A stretch of DNA of 34,934 nucleotides from an uncultured Actinomycetes bacterium (GCA_903874965.1 CAIQUD010000121.1:1-34934), one strand, 5' to 3'; positions 15,126 to 23,481 are shown, numbered from the stretch's first letter. A program made the numbers and translations. The notes: generated from the letters alone by a model not told the origin.

Positions 15126-16481
15126 ATGCCGGATGACATGTTCACGTTCAATGCTGCCCTCGCGCAGCCGCTCCTCGACTACTGCCTGGAGCGGCTCAAA
15201 ATGCAGCCGGTTGAACTCGACTACGGCGGAACGTCCGTGGCGTTTGAAGATCGACTCCATGGGCTGCTCAACGAGGAGGGTTCCGACCCGGCTGCAGTGT
15301 TTTCAACCTTCACCGATGTCCTCGCTCCACGAGTCGTGTCAGCAGATTCTGAGAGATTTCTCGCCTTCATTCCGGCTGCGCCGACCAAAGCCGCACTCCT
15401 GTTTGACATGGTGGTGTCGGCATCCTCGCTCCATGCGGCCAGTTGGTTGGAATCTGCCGGAGCAGTTGCCGCCGAGAACCAAGTGCTGACCTTGCTTGCT
15501 GAAATGGCCGGACTCCCAAGTGGTTCGGGCGGGGCATTTGTTGGCGGAGGATCAATTGGCAACCTTTCGGCACTTGCCGTTGCGAGAGATGTTGGGCGAC
15601 GTCGCCTCGGCACGACCGGAACGGTCAAGATCGCACTTTCTGAAGAAGCACACTCCTCAAACGCTGGAGCGCTTCGACTCCTTGACGTCGAACCGCTCCT
15701 CATTCCTGCGGTTGATCATCGGTTGACGGGAGCAGCACTTGCTGCAGCGCTTGAGGCCGAGCCCGACCGATCACTCGTCGTTGGGGTCGTTGGGACAGCA
15801 GGCACCACCAATGCCGGAATCATTGATGATCTTCGGGGAATCGGAGAAGTTGCCAAGGCCCGAAATGCGTGGTTCCACGTTGACGGTGCCTATGGCCTCG
15901 CTGGCTTGTTCTCGCCATCACTTCACCCGAAGTTCGACGGGTTGGAGCTCGCCGATTCGTTCATCGTCGATCCACACAAATGGCTGTTCGCACCGTTTGA
16001 CTCATGTGCACTGGTCTACGCACAGCCTGCGCTCGCTCGAAGTGTGCACACCCAGCACGCGAGCTACCTCGACATCCTCCATGACGACGCCAACATTGAA
16101 TGGAATCCATCGGACTACGCCGTCCATCTCTCCCGTCGTCCAAAGGGACTTCCAATTTGGTTCTCGTTGGCAGTCCATGGAACCCGTCGATATGGCGAAG
16201 CCGTCGACCAAGCCATCAAGATCACGAATGCCGCAGTTGATCAAATCAACGCGGCACCCCATGTTCGAATGCTTCGTGCTCCTGAACTCTCGATTGTCTT
16301 GTTCGAACGCATTGGTTGGACGACCGCCGACTACGAGCGTTGGAGCGAACAGCTTGTTCGAGATCAAATTGCTTTCGTCACGCCAACGTCGTGGGAGGGG
16401 AAGACCTGCGCACGCTTCGCCTTCCTCAACCCCCACACGACCGAAGAGCTTGTCGCCCAGATTCTTGAGACGTGTGTGTGA
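15126..16481 (+). CDS. Group II PLP-dependent decarboxylase, candidate arginine decarboxylase
   Basis: A 451-residue fold-type I enzyme of the aromatic-amino-acid/glutamate decarboxylase group. The PLP lysine is in VDPHKWLF (Lys285). PLP contacts are seen at SEEAHSS (His176) and FHVDGAYG (Asp253), and the GGGSIGNLSAL loop binds phosphate. The family removes CO2 from amino acids, but the substrate is not fixed by sequence. The gene overlaps agmatine deiminase by one base and is followed by N-carbamoylputrescine amidase, which act on the product of arginine decarboxylation. I therefore infer arginine as substrate. This would be unusual, since known arginine decarboxylases belong to other families (SpeA, AdiA, pyruvoyl type). 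Aromatic, histidine or diaminobutyrate substrates remain possible. Confidence 0.9.
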   Translation: MPDDMFTFNAALAQPLLDYCLERLKMQPVELDYGGTSVAFEDRLHGLLNEEGSDPAAVFSTFTDVLAPRVVSADSERFLAFIPAAPTKAALLFDMVVSASSLHAASWLESAGAVAAENQVLTLLAEMAGLPSGSGGAFVGGGSIGNLSALAVARDVGRRRLGTTGTVKIALSEEAHSSNAGALRLLDVEPLLIPAVDHRLTGAALAAALEAEPDRSLVVGVVGTAGTTNAGIIDDLRGIGEVAKARNAWFHVDGAYGLAGLFSPSLHPKFDGLELADSFIVDPHKWLFAPFDSCALVYAQPALARSVHTQHASYLDILHDDANIEWNPSDYAVHLSRRPKGLPIWFSLAVHGTRRYGEAVDQAIKITNAAVDQINAAPHVRMLRAPELSIVLFERIGWTTADYERWSEQLVRDQIAFVTPTSWEGKTCARFAFLNPHTTEELVAQILETCV

Positions 16482-17470
16482 TGCACCTTCCCGCTGAATG
16501 GGAGCGTCATTCGCACACGTGGATGGGGTTTCCTCGAACAACCTATGGTGCCTCGACGTCGCTTACTGACGCTCGAACTGCTTGGGCAAACGTTGCGCGA
16601 GCCATCGCGCCATTTGAGCCAGTTCGCATGGTCGTGCACCCGGAGAATCGCGACGAGTTCACTGCGTTACTTGGCGATGTTGTTGAACCACTCTTCCTCG
16701 AGATTGACGATGCCTGGCTCCGTGACACCGGACCGACCTTCGTCGTGGGAGATGGCGAACTCATCGCCGTCGACTGGACCTTTAATGGTTGGGGTGGGCA
16801 AGCGTGGGCGTCATGGTCCCATGACGCGCGTGTCGCGAGAGCGATTGCAGAGTTTCAGCTTCCATCGGGCTCCATCGTCCACTCACCGCTCGTGAACGAA
16901 GGCGGCGGCATCGAGGTCGACGGCGCCGGTTTGCTTGTCCTCACCGAAACGGTGCAACTCGACCCTGGACGAAATCCTGGTTGGAGTCGTGACGACGTTG
17001 CACGAGAGATGAGTGCGCAACTCGGGACTGATGAGCCAATCTGGATCCCCCATGGCCTCGCAGGCGATTATGGCGAGTTCGCGACCAGAGGGCATGTGGA
17101 CCTGGTGGTGAAGTTTTGCGCTCCCGGTATTGCCTTGGTGCACCACCAAGAGAATCCTGATCACCCGGATTTCGGTTACTTCTCGGTCGTTGAGAAGCTC
17201 CTCAAGGATCGTGGCGTTGAGGTCATTGCGCTTCCTGGTCCAAAGACGGTCACCGTTGATGACGAACTCTGTGACTGGAGTTATGTCAATTGCACACTCG
17301 TCAATGGTGGGCTCATCGTTGGCACCTATGACGATCCGGCCGATGATCGCGCCATGGAGATCTTGTCCGAAGCCTTCAAGGGTCGGACCATCATTCCCGT
17401 TGACGCGAGAACCTTGTTTTCACTCGGTGGCGGTGTCCACTGCATTACCCAACAGGTGCCGCAACCATGA
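16481..17470 (+). CDS. aguA: Agmatine deiminase
   Basis: A 329-residue member of the guanidino-group modifying superfamily (peptidylarginine deiminase-like). It hydrolyses agmatine to N-carbamoylputrescine and ammonia. Visible signatures are WMGFPRT near the N terminus, WLRDTGP (79-85), NEGGGIEVDG (139-148), GHVD with the catalytic His (205), and the catalytic Cys321 in GGGVHCITQQVP. The start is the ATG at 16481, whose A is the last base of the previous stop (TGATG), indicating translational coupling. A GTG three codons earlier is less likely. The next gene completes the conversion to putrescine. Confidence 0.95.
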   Translation: MHLPAEWERHSHTWMGFPRTTYGASTSLTDARTAWANVARAIAPFEPVRMVVHPENRDEFTALLGDVVEPLFLEIDDAWLRDTGPTFVVGDGELIAVDWTFNGWGGQAWASWSHDARVARAIAEFQLPSGSIVHSPLVNEGGGIEVDGAGLLVLTETVQLDPGRNPGWSRDDVAREMSAQLGTDEPIWIPHGLAGDYGEFATRGHVDLVVKFCAPGIALVHHQENPDHPDFGYFSVVEKLLKDRGVEVIALPGPKTVTVDDELCDWSYVNCTLVNGGLIVGTYDDPADDRAMEILSEAFKGRTIIPVDARTLFSLGGGVHCITQQVPQP

Positions 17471-17486
17471 ACCACAAAGGAGCTCC

Positions 17487-18380
17487 ATGCGCACGGTAAC
17501 GTTCGCTGCAACGCAAAAGTCCTGCACTGGCAATATCGAGACCGACCTCGATGACGCAGAGAGCCTCGTTCGAGAAGCGGCTGCGGCCGGAGCGCAGGTC
17601 ATCCTGCTCCAAGAGCTCTTCGCTGGGAAATATTTCTGCCAAGACGAGGATCCTTCGTACTTCGCTCTCGCTGAAGATCGACTGGACTCACCCTTGCTCA
17701 AGCGATTCTCCGCACTTGCCCGTGAGCTTGGCGTGGTGCTTCCTCTCTCCTTCTTTGAGCGCGCGGGGAAGGCCTACTTCAACTCAGTGGTGGTCGCCGA
17801 CGCCGACGGAACCTGCTCGCCTACCTATCGAAAGTCACACATCCCCGATGGTCCGGGCTATGAAGAGAAGTACTACTTCACCCCTGGAGACACCGGATTC
17901 ACCGTTGTCGAGACGGCCTTCGGAACCCTTGGCGTTGGCATTTGTTGGGACCAGTGGTTCCCCGAAGCTGCTCGCTCAATGGCGCTGCTTGGGGCAGAAA
18001 TCCTCTGTTACCCAACCGCCATTGGATCAGAGCCTCAGGACCCGAACCTTGACTCGTCGGCTCACTGGCGACGGGTCATGCAAGGCCATGCCGCGGCAAA
18101 CATGGTTCCAGTCATTGCGTCCAATCGAGTCGGAACCGAGCAAGGTGCTTCGTCGTCGATCACCTTCTACGGGACGTCATTCATTGCTGGGCAAACGGGA
18201 GAGATCTTGGCCGAAGCCGATCGGACCTCCACAGAGGTGCTCACCGCAACCGTTGATCTCGATGCGTTTGATCAGGCGCGCTCAGCATTCGGTCTCTTTC
18301 GCGATCGCCGGCCTGACCTCTATGGCAGTTTGCTGACCTTTGACGGAAGAGGCGTCAACGATTCTTCGCCATTGCGCTGA
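17487..18380 (+). CDS. aguB: N-carbamoylputrescine amidase
   Basis: A 297-residue nitrilase-superfamily amidohydrolase that converts N-carbamoylputrescine to putrescine, CO2 and ammonia. The Glu-Lys-Cys triad is complete: Glu43 in LLQELFAG, Lys116 in YRKSHIPDG and Cys153 in GVGICWDQWFPE. The family hallmarks GYEEKYYF and FYGTSFIAG are also present. The ATG at 17487 follows AAAGGAG and lies 16 bases after the aguA stop. Longer in-frame extensions into aguA were rejected. Its last 26 bases overlap the end of the convergent hydrolase gene. Confidence 0.95.
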   Translation: MRTVTFAATQKSCTGNIETDLDDAESLVREAAAAGAQVILLQELFAGKYFCQDEDPSYFALAEDRLDSPLLKRFSALARELGVVLPLSFFERAGKAYFNSVVVADADGTCSPTYRKSHIPDGPGYEEKYYFTPGDTGFTVVETAFGTLGVGICWDQWFPEAARSMALLGAEILCYPTAIGSEPQDPNLDSSAHWRRVMQGHAAANMVPVIASNRVGTEQGASSSITFYGTSFIAGQTGEILAEADRTSTEVLTATVDLDAFDQARSAFGLFRDRRPDLYGSLLTFDGRGVNDSSPLR

Positions 18381-19233
18381 GGAGTTCACCGAGGTGCTCC
18401 AAGATGGAAACGTGCCCAGCATCGTTCAACACTTGGACGGTTGCGTGAGGGAGATGGCTCGCTAGCCATTCGCCATGGCTTGGCGGAACTCTGGTGTCGG
18501 CGCCTCCAATGGCAACCGTTACTGGCACTCGAACATGGTCGAGCGAAAAACCCCAATTCCGGACAAGCGCGCTGTCATCGTCTCGCCAACCAGCGGAAGT
18601 CTTCATCACCGCATGTTGAAAACTCTTGACGAGCACGTCACCAAGTGGCCCGAAGAGCGCCAGTTGATCTCGCTCACGGAGGTCGCCACCGAGCACTTCA
18701 GTAAGTCCTTCGCGGGTCACCGTTTGCAGCTCTTCCGCCGCATCAATGAGGGCCTCTTCAAACTCCCCTTCGCCCTCGAACGCCAGCGTGAACTCTTCAA
18801 TGACCGAGTCATTCATCCCTGTGAGGAAGTCCAAATCCGGAACGGTTGCCGGGCCAAATCCAGAAAGCAGTAAGACCTCCGTGCATAGAGGAACCATCGC
18901 TGCGATGGAAAGTGCGTGAGGACCACCACCTGACCAGCCCGCAACTGAGAACTGCTCAAGATTGAGGTGAGAACAAACTGCGCGTGCATCGTCTGCGGTT
19001 GATCGAATTGACCGGTTCCTTTGCGTCGTGGAGCGGCCATAGCCCGGCCGCGACCAACTGACGAGACGAAACCCTGCGTCTGCCGCTGCGGTTTCTAAGA
19101 GCGGAAAACCAACAGCAGCCCCTGGCGTGTCGTGACAGAAGAGCAGCGTCTTGAGGGAATCGTCTCCGTCGACGCGAACCTCCAGTCGGCGGCTTCCCTC
19201 AAGATCCAAGAGCTCAACGTTGCCCTTGGTCAC
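18355..19233 (-). CDS. Alpha/beta hydrolase
   Basis: A 292-residue alpha/beta hydrolase. It shows an oxyanion-hole region (LLFCHDTPGA), SRPGYGRS, the nucleophile elbow GWSGGGPHA, the acid in IGGADTRVPP and the His in NDAGHVSILEH. The GTG start at 19233 is supported by AAGGAG six bases upstream. The substrate is unknown. It follows the SRPBCC gene by 84 bp on the same strand and may belong to the riboswitch-led transcript beginning at about 21040. The end overlaps aguB convergently. Confidence 0.88.
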   Translation of the reverse strand: MTKGNVELLDLEGSRRLEVRVDGDDSLKTLLFCHDTPGAAVGFPLLETAAADAGFRLVSWSRPGYGRSTTQRNRSIRSTADDARAVCSHLNLEQFSVAGWSGGGPHALSIAAMVPLCTEVLLLSGFGPATVPDLDFLTGMNDSVIEEFTLAFEGEGEFEEALIDAAEELQTVTREGLTEVLGGDLRERDQLALFGPLGDVLVKSFQHAVMKTSAGWRDDDSALVRNWGFSLDHVRVPVTVAIGGADTRVPPSHGEWLASHLPHATVQVLNDAGHVSILEHLGELLSAMAKNR

Positions 19234-19317
19234 CGTTTTCTCCTTGCTCCGTCTTGGTCAACTCTTGCCAACCGAGATCACAGTTTCCCATGCGGAACTA
19301 CCAGGAACATGCCGTCG

Positions 19318-19803
19318 TCAAGCAGATTCAGCCAATGCGGCAAGTCCCTCAACCGTCGCCTGCATGTTCGCGGTGAGCTCAGCGACGCGGCCAGCCAAGA
19401 TCGCCTCTGCGTTGTCTGGATCTTGTTCCATAGCGATCTTGAGTCCGGAAGGTGCACCGAAGAGTTTGAGGCTTTGTCGAAGCTCCCGATGGTCACCATG
19501 ATCAATCACCTCAAACGTCCAGCTGGAGACTGGACGCTCAACGTCACCAACCGACCACGAGAAGATCGACAGTGGTTCAAATTCCGTCACGGTCGACGTT
19601 GTTGTCCAACCAGTTTGTCCTCGTCGCTGATCGCCCTCGAAGACGGTGCCGACGCCGATTGGTCCCTCAATCCGGACAGCTTGCAACTCGTTCGAGAAGG
19701 CTGGCACGGCTCCTGGATTGCTCGCCACCTCCCAGAGATCTTCTCGTGACGCAGTAGAAGTTGTCGAAACCGTTGCTGTGGCGGGATTGAGGTCGAGGTC
19801 CAT
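19318..19803 (-). CDS. SRPBCC-family protein
   Basis: A 161-residue START/Bet v1-like ligand-binding protein. TVSTTSTASREDLWEVASN is the opening strand-helix. GTVFEGDQRRGQTGWTTTSTVTEFEPLSIFSWSVG gives the sheet, and AGRVAELTANMQATVEGLAAL is the closing helix. The ligand is unknown. The ATG lies 17 bp after the alpha-toroid gene stop, close enough to share its B12-riboswitch-controlled transcript. It is similar in plan to the SRPBCC gene at 13854-14309. Confidence 0.82.
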   Translation of the reverse strand: MDLDLNPATATVSTTSTASREDLWEVASNPGAVPAFSNELQAVRIEGPIGVGTVFEGDQRRGQTGWTTTSTVTEFEPLSIFSWSVGDVERPVSSWTFEVIDHGDHRELRQSLKLFGAPSGLKIAMEQDPDNAEAILAGRVAELTANMQATVEGLAALAESA

Positions 19804-19820
19804 AGGGAAAGGCTATGCGA

Positions 19821-20834
19821 TTAGGCCGAAATCTGTCGTGCTCCAGCTGCATCATTGGTGCTCCAGATAGGGTGCCCAGTGAGCCCTTGGAGGCCCTGGA
19901 TACTCGACAGCACATCCGCTGCTGGGTTGCCGGGGTAGGCAAGACCACCCGAGGAGACTTGGAACTGCGCCATCGAGGCGATGCCCTTGGCAAAGTTTCC
20001 CGCAGCAGCCGGAGGAACCATGGCGAGCGCCTGCAGCGCAGTCAGGACGAGTCCAGTTGAACTTGGGTCGCTCGAGTTGCCTGGGTAGAAACCCCATCCA
20101 CCATTCGTTTGTTGTTGGCTCTTTACGTAGGCAAGCGTCGTTCCTGGGATGGCGGCGCCTGAGGCCTTGAGGCCAAGAATCGCAAGCGCAGTCGAATTGA
20201 GGTCAGGACCTGCGTAGTCATCTGGCTTTCCACTGCAGGGATTAGCGGTTGCATCACTTGAATAGCCACCATTCGCGCACCCTTGTTGTTTGAGCCAGGA
20301 AACAGCGCTCTTTGGCACGGCGACTCCAGCTGCCTTCAGTGCGGCCAAGGAGAGGCCTTGGCGGTAGGTGCCGTCATAGGTCGAGTCTTCGGATCCAAAT
20401 CTTCCCGGTGCTGACGACGCTGGTCCTTGAAGGGTCGATTGCAAAGCCGCAACGAGATCCACCTTGTTGAAGTGACGTGGATTCACTCCATAGGCGTGCG
20501 CAGCAAGAATCCAAAGGGCAATGCCACCAGGGTCCTGCGTGCCCAGCGCCGTGCGAAGCGTCGAGGCCTGTCGCCAGAGCACCCGCATCGCGCTCCTCCC
20601 GCTGGCCTTAGCGCCTGGGAGCGCGGAGACCGCCAGAGCAAAGCCGGCAGTTTCACTCACGGAAACCTTTGAGCTACTGAGCAATGCGCCTTGCGTCGTC
20701 TGCTGGGTAAGCCACGTTGCCACGCGAGGCGCAACATTCGTCGCGGCAGATGCCGGCAACGCGAGCAAGGCGGTAGAGAGCGCAGCTGAACTCAACGTGA
20801 GTGCAGCCTTGCGGAAAGTGGTGGACATGAACAT
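19821..20834 (-). CDS. Secreted alpha-toroid (prenyltransferase/squalene-oxidase repeat) protein under a B12 riboswitch
   Basis: A 337-residue exported protein. Residues 1-31 form a signal peptide (basic FRKAALTLSS, hydrophobic core, ALPASAA cleavage site). The mature part has repeated terpenoid-cyclase-like helices and QW-like turns: GGYSSD (189-194), DLNSTALAILGLKASG, GGWGFYPGNSSDPSSTGLVL (245-264) and GGLAYPGNP. Cys186 and Cys200 could form a disulfide. There is no catalytic DXDD or DDXXD motif, so it is unlikely to be a cyclase. Placed under a cobalamin riboswitch, it resembles the alpha-barrel part of intrinsic factor/transcobalamin, and I infer extracytoplasmic cobalamin binding. No anchor or lipobox is seen. 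The start MFMST at 20834 is preferred for AAGGGAG five bases upstream, with 20828 as an alternative. Confidence 0.85.
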   Translation of the reverse strand: MFMSTTFRKAALTLSSAALSTALLALPASAATNVAPRVATWLTQQTTQGALLSSSKVSVSETAGFALAVSALPGAKASGRSAMRVLWRQASTLRTALGTQDPGGIALWILAAHAYGVNPRHFNKVDLVAALQSTLQGPASSAPGRFGSEDSTYDGTYRQGLSLAALKAAGVAVPKSAVSWLKQQGCANGGYSSDATANPCSGKPDDYAGPDLNSTALAILGLKASGAAIPGTTLAYVKSQQQTNGGWGFYPGNSSDPSSTGLVLTALQALAMVPPAAAGNFAKGIASMAQFQVSSGGLAYPGNPAADVLSSIQGLQGLTGHPIWSTNDAAGARQISA

Positions 20835-20910
20835 GGGAGCTCCCTTTATGGGTAGGTCGCTCGAACCAGTGTCCTCGGTGGCCCGAACCACCGACCTTGT
20901 GTCTCGACGG

Positions 20911-21039
20911 GCGTGGCTCACGTCAACGAGGTAACCCGACTCGGAGCTCAAACTCCCTACGGTTGCGGACCAGCGCCGGAATTTGACCGGCTTCCCCTCA
21001 CTGACATGCTGAATCAACTTCGTTCAAGTTCTACCACGC
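20911..21039 (-). promoter_or_regulatory. Cobalamin (B12) riboswitch
   Basis: Read on the minus strand, it carries the B12-box core: GGGGAAGCCGG, TCAAATTCCGGC (P3 hairpin), then GGTCCGCAACCGTA, and the closing GAGTCGGGTTACC. P1 can form from GCGTGG (21034-21039) and CCACGC (20911-20916). This matches the RF00174-type consensus I know. Downstream, the ribosome binding site lies in the self-complementary GGGAGCTCCC (20835-20844). A GAGCTCC inside the aptamer region could pair with it, which suggests control of translation initiation. High cobalamin would be expected to reduce expression of the alpha-toroid gene. Confidence 0.92.
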
Positions 21040-21061
21040 ACCTCGCCTCTACGCTCCGAGT

Positions 21062-21610
21062 GTGAATCGAGGACTTCTCCCCCACGTGATCTCGACGAAT
21101 CGCTTCGACCTTGTCTGGCTTGAGGCACGTGTCGTAAGGATGTTCACGTCGTCGCCCCATGAAGCCCTTCGGACCTTGGAGGTGTCGAACCCTGATGGGT
21201 TGCTCACCGGCGAAGAACAGGCCATTGCGGAACTGTTCGCTCAGCGCCTTGAGCAGCAACCAGACCATGAAACGTGGACGATCAGGGCAGTGATTGAACG
21301 AAGTTCCTCGACCTTGGTTGGTCATGCGGGCTTCCACCGCAGACCTAACGAACAGGGCGTTCTTGAGCTTGGCTACACGACGAGCGCCTCACGTCGTCGA
21401 GAGGGGATTGCCAGCGAGGCGGTTCGCGGTCTTTTGAACGCGGCTTCTGCCAGTTCAATGGTCACGACGGTGCGTGGTGTCACTGATGAAGACAACCGTG
21501 CCTCGCAACGCCTTCTCGAACGTTTGGGCTTTGTCTTCTCGGAGAATGTCGTGGGTACTCTCGGAGAGAAGGAGCGGTTGTACCTCTACGACATGACACG
21601 GGCGACCTGA
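21062..21610 (+). CDS. GNAT-family N-acetyltransferase (RimJ/RimL type)
   Basis: A 182-residue acetyl-CoA-dependent acetyltransferase. VISTNRFDLVWLEA at the N terminus, then GHAGFHRRPNEQGVLELGYTTSASRRREGIASEAVRGLL (acetyl-CoA pyrophosphate loop RRREGIASEA) and DEDNRASQRLLERLGFVF are typical of the RimJ/RimL-like group, which modify protein N termini or small molecules. The substrate is unknown. GTG at 21062 is the earliest start and GTG at 21086 is an alternative. It is divergent from the riboswitch transcript with only about 20 bp between them, so the promoters must overlap. Confidence 0.88.
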   Translation: MNRGLLPHVISTNRFDLVWLEARVVRMFTSSPHEALRTLEVSNPDGLLTGEEQAIAELFAQRLEQQPDHETWTIRAVIERSSSTLVGHAGFHRRPNEQGVLELGYTTSASRRREGIASEAVRGLLNAASASSMVTTVRGVTDEDNRASQRLLERLGFVFSENVVGTLGEKERLYLYDMTRAT

Positions 21611-21675
21611 GGGAGGGCTGAAAACTCAACGGTCGCGCCCAGACTGCCAACGACTTTTTCCATAAGTTGCTTGCA

Positions 21676-21719
21676 GGCCCCTCCACTTCTCCGCTCTCTT
21701 CCGGAGGAGTCGAGGGGCC
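21676..21719 (+). terminator. Hairpin between the GNAT and DUF885 genes
   Basis: GGCCCCTC (21676-21683) pairs perfectly with GAGGGGCC (21712-21719), with an inner CTCC/GGAG stem. No T-run follows, so it may be a terminator of the upstream gene or a leader structure for the downstream gene. Confidence 0.45.
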
Positions 21720-21774
21720 CTACGCTTTCCCTCGCGAAGTAGCCTCCTCGTATCAGCGCAAGGAGAGGAATTCA

Positions 21775-23481
21775 GTGACTGCTGCCTTCAGGTCCGAAGT
21801 GTTCGAGTATGCCAACACCGTGGTCGAGTGGATGGCAGCCACAGATCCAATGTTTGCCACCGGTGCAGGAGTTCCTGGCTACGACGCCTTGCTCCCGGAC
21901 TTTTCGAGTGACTCTCAACGTCGTGTTGGCGAAGAGTTGATGAATCACCTCATTGCAATCGACGGGCTCCAGCCAACTGATGCAATTGATCGCGTTGCAC
22001 GGCAAGTGCTCCTCGAGCGACTCGGAGCGAGAATGGCTCTGCAGAGTTTCCATGAGCTCGAGCGGTCAATTTCGGTCATCAACTCGCCGCTCGCTGAGAT
22101 CCGTCAAGTCTTCGAAATGATGTCGACCTCGAGCGCAGAAGACGCACAGGTCCTCGCAGCAAGACTTCATGCAGTCCGAGGTTCCTTGAAGAGTTGGCGG
22201 AACTCACTGCGCAATGTGGCGGTGGCGGGACAATTGCCGGCAGTTCGGCATCTCCAAGGCATCGCCGACCAAGCAGCAACCTATGGCGAAGGAGCATTCA
22301 CCGAGCTCGCCGAAAGAGCCGCTACATCGTGCTTTGTTGATGTGGAAGCCTCGGGGCTGCGTGCGGCCGGTGAAGATGCCGACGCCGCGTGTCGAGAGTT
22401 GTCGGCGTGGTTCGTGACTGAACTTCTCCCACGTGCAGGCACCAAAGAGGGCTGTGGCGCACAGCGCTACCAATTGTGGGCGAGCTACTGGACTGGTACA
22501 ACCCCCGACCTCGATGAGCTGTATGCGTGGGGTTATGCAGATCTCCAGCGAATTCGCTCAAGAATGCTTGAGATTGCAGCGGAACTAACGCCCGCGGCGT
22601 CGAGCCTTGTTGAAACAGCCGAGTACCTTGACGCCGATCCGGCGCGACGAATCGTCGGCGTCGACGCACTGCTCGCCAAACTCAAGTCCTTCACTGCGCA
22701 AGCAGTGCTCGCTCTTGACGGGACACACTTCGACATTGATCCGCGAATCCGATTCTGTGACGCGCGAATTGCGCCAGATGGATCTGCCGCGGCTCCGTAT
22801 TACATCGGCCCGAGCGAAGACCTCTCGCGACCAGGAACCACGTGGTTCCCAACCCTTGGCGAAACCACCTTCTCATGGTGGCGCCACGCCTCAACGTGGT
22901 ACCACGAAGGCGTGCCTGGTCATCATCTGCAAGATGGAACGGCGATTCTCCTCGGTGATTCATTGAGCCGCTTCCATCGACTCGCAGGATGGACGAGCGG
23001 TTACGGCGAAGGTTGGGCGCTCTACGCAGAGCGCCTGATGGATGAACTCGGCTTCTTCAGTGACCTTGGCGACGAACTTGGCTATTTGTCGAACCAAGCC
23101 CTTCGCGCAGCAAGAATCGTCGTCGACCTTGGTCTGCACTTGGAGCTCGCCGCACCAGAGGATCTTGGAACGCTCGGAGACCTTGGTGATTGCAGCGGAA
23201 AGACGTGGACCCCAGAGATGGCTGTTGCACTCCTTGAAGAATGGGCGATCCAAGATCACGAGACTTCCGTTTCAGAAGTTGACCGCTATCTCGGATGGCC
23301 TGCGCAGGCAATCTCCTACAAAGTTGGCGAGCGGGTATGGCTGGAGGCACGAGCGGAAGCCCAAGCGCGATTGGGCGATGCCTTTTCGCTCAAGTCGTTT
23401 CACGCCTATGCCTTGCGCCTTGGACCACTCGGACTCGATACGTTCGCCGAAGAGTTGCGCAACTGGGATGGACGTCCTTGA
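21775..23481 (+). CDS. DUF885-family metallopeptidase-like protein
   Basis: A 568-residue protein of the DUF885 family, mostly helical and related in plan to zinc-dependent carboxypeptidases. The probable metal site is HEGVPGHHLQ (His377, Glu378, His383/384), and the second family hallmark is GYGEGWALYAERLMDELG. In other actinobacteria such proteins are predicted peptidases, but the substrate is uncertain. No signal peptide is seen. The GTG at 21775 is chosen because AGGAGAGG lies just upstream, although the frame is open to 21667. It overlaps the next gene by four bases (TTGA). Confidence 0.92.
   Translation: MTAAFRSEVFEYANTVVEWMAATDPMFATGAGVPGYDALLPDFSSDSQRRVGEELMNHLIAIDGLQPTDAIDRVARQVLLERLGARMALQSFHELERSISVINSPLAEIRQVFEMMSTSSAEDAQVLAARLHAVRGSLKSWRNSLRNVAVAGQLPAVRHLQGIADQAATYGEGAFTELAERAATSCFVDVEASGLRAAGEDADAACRELSAWFVTELLPRAGTKEGCGAQRYQLWASYWTGTTPDLDELYAWGYADLQRIRSRMLEIAAELTPAASSLVETAEYLDADPARRIVGVDALLAKLKSFTAQAVLALDGTHFDIDPRIRFCDARIAPDGSAAAPYYIGPSEDLSRPGTTWFPTLGETTFSWWRHASTWYHEGVPGHHLQDGTAILLGDSLSRFHRLAGWTSGYGEGWALYAERLMDELGFFSDLGDELGYLSNQALRAARIVVDLGLHLELAAPEDLGTLGDLGDCSGKTWTPEMAVALLEEWAIQDHETSVSEVDRYLGWPAQAISYKVGERVWLEARAEAQARLGDAFSLKSFHAYALRLGPLGLDTFAEELRNWDGRP

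Noticed and set aside
15075-15260. N-terminal extension of the hydrolase (14319-15074) to 15260
   Set aside because: It would run antisense through the first 135 bases of the well-supported decarboxylase gene, and the family homology starts later.
17130-17486. N-terminal extension of aguB into aguA
   Set aside because: It lies within the aguA coding region in another frame. The ATG at 17487 has AAAGGAG and gives the standard amidase length.
20835-21017. N-terminal extension of the alpha-toroid protein to 21017
   Set aside because: The extra stretch is the cobalamin riboswitch. The signal peptide begins only at the ATG at 20834/20828, which has a ribosome binding site.
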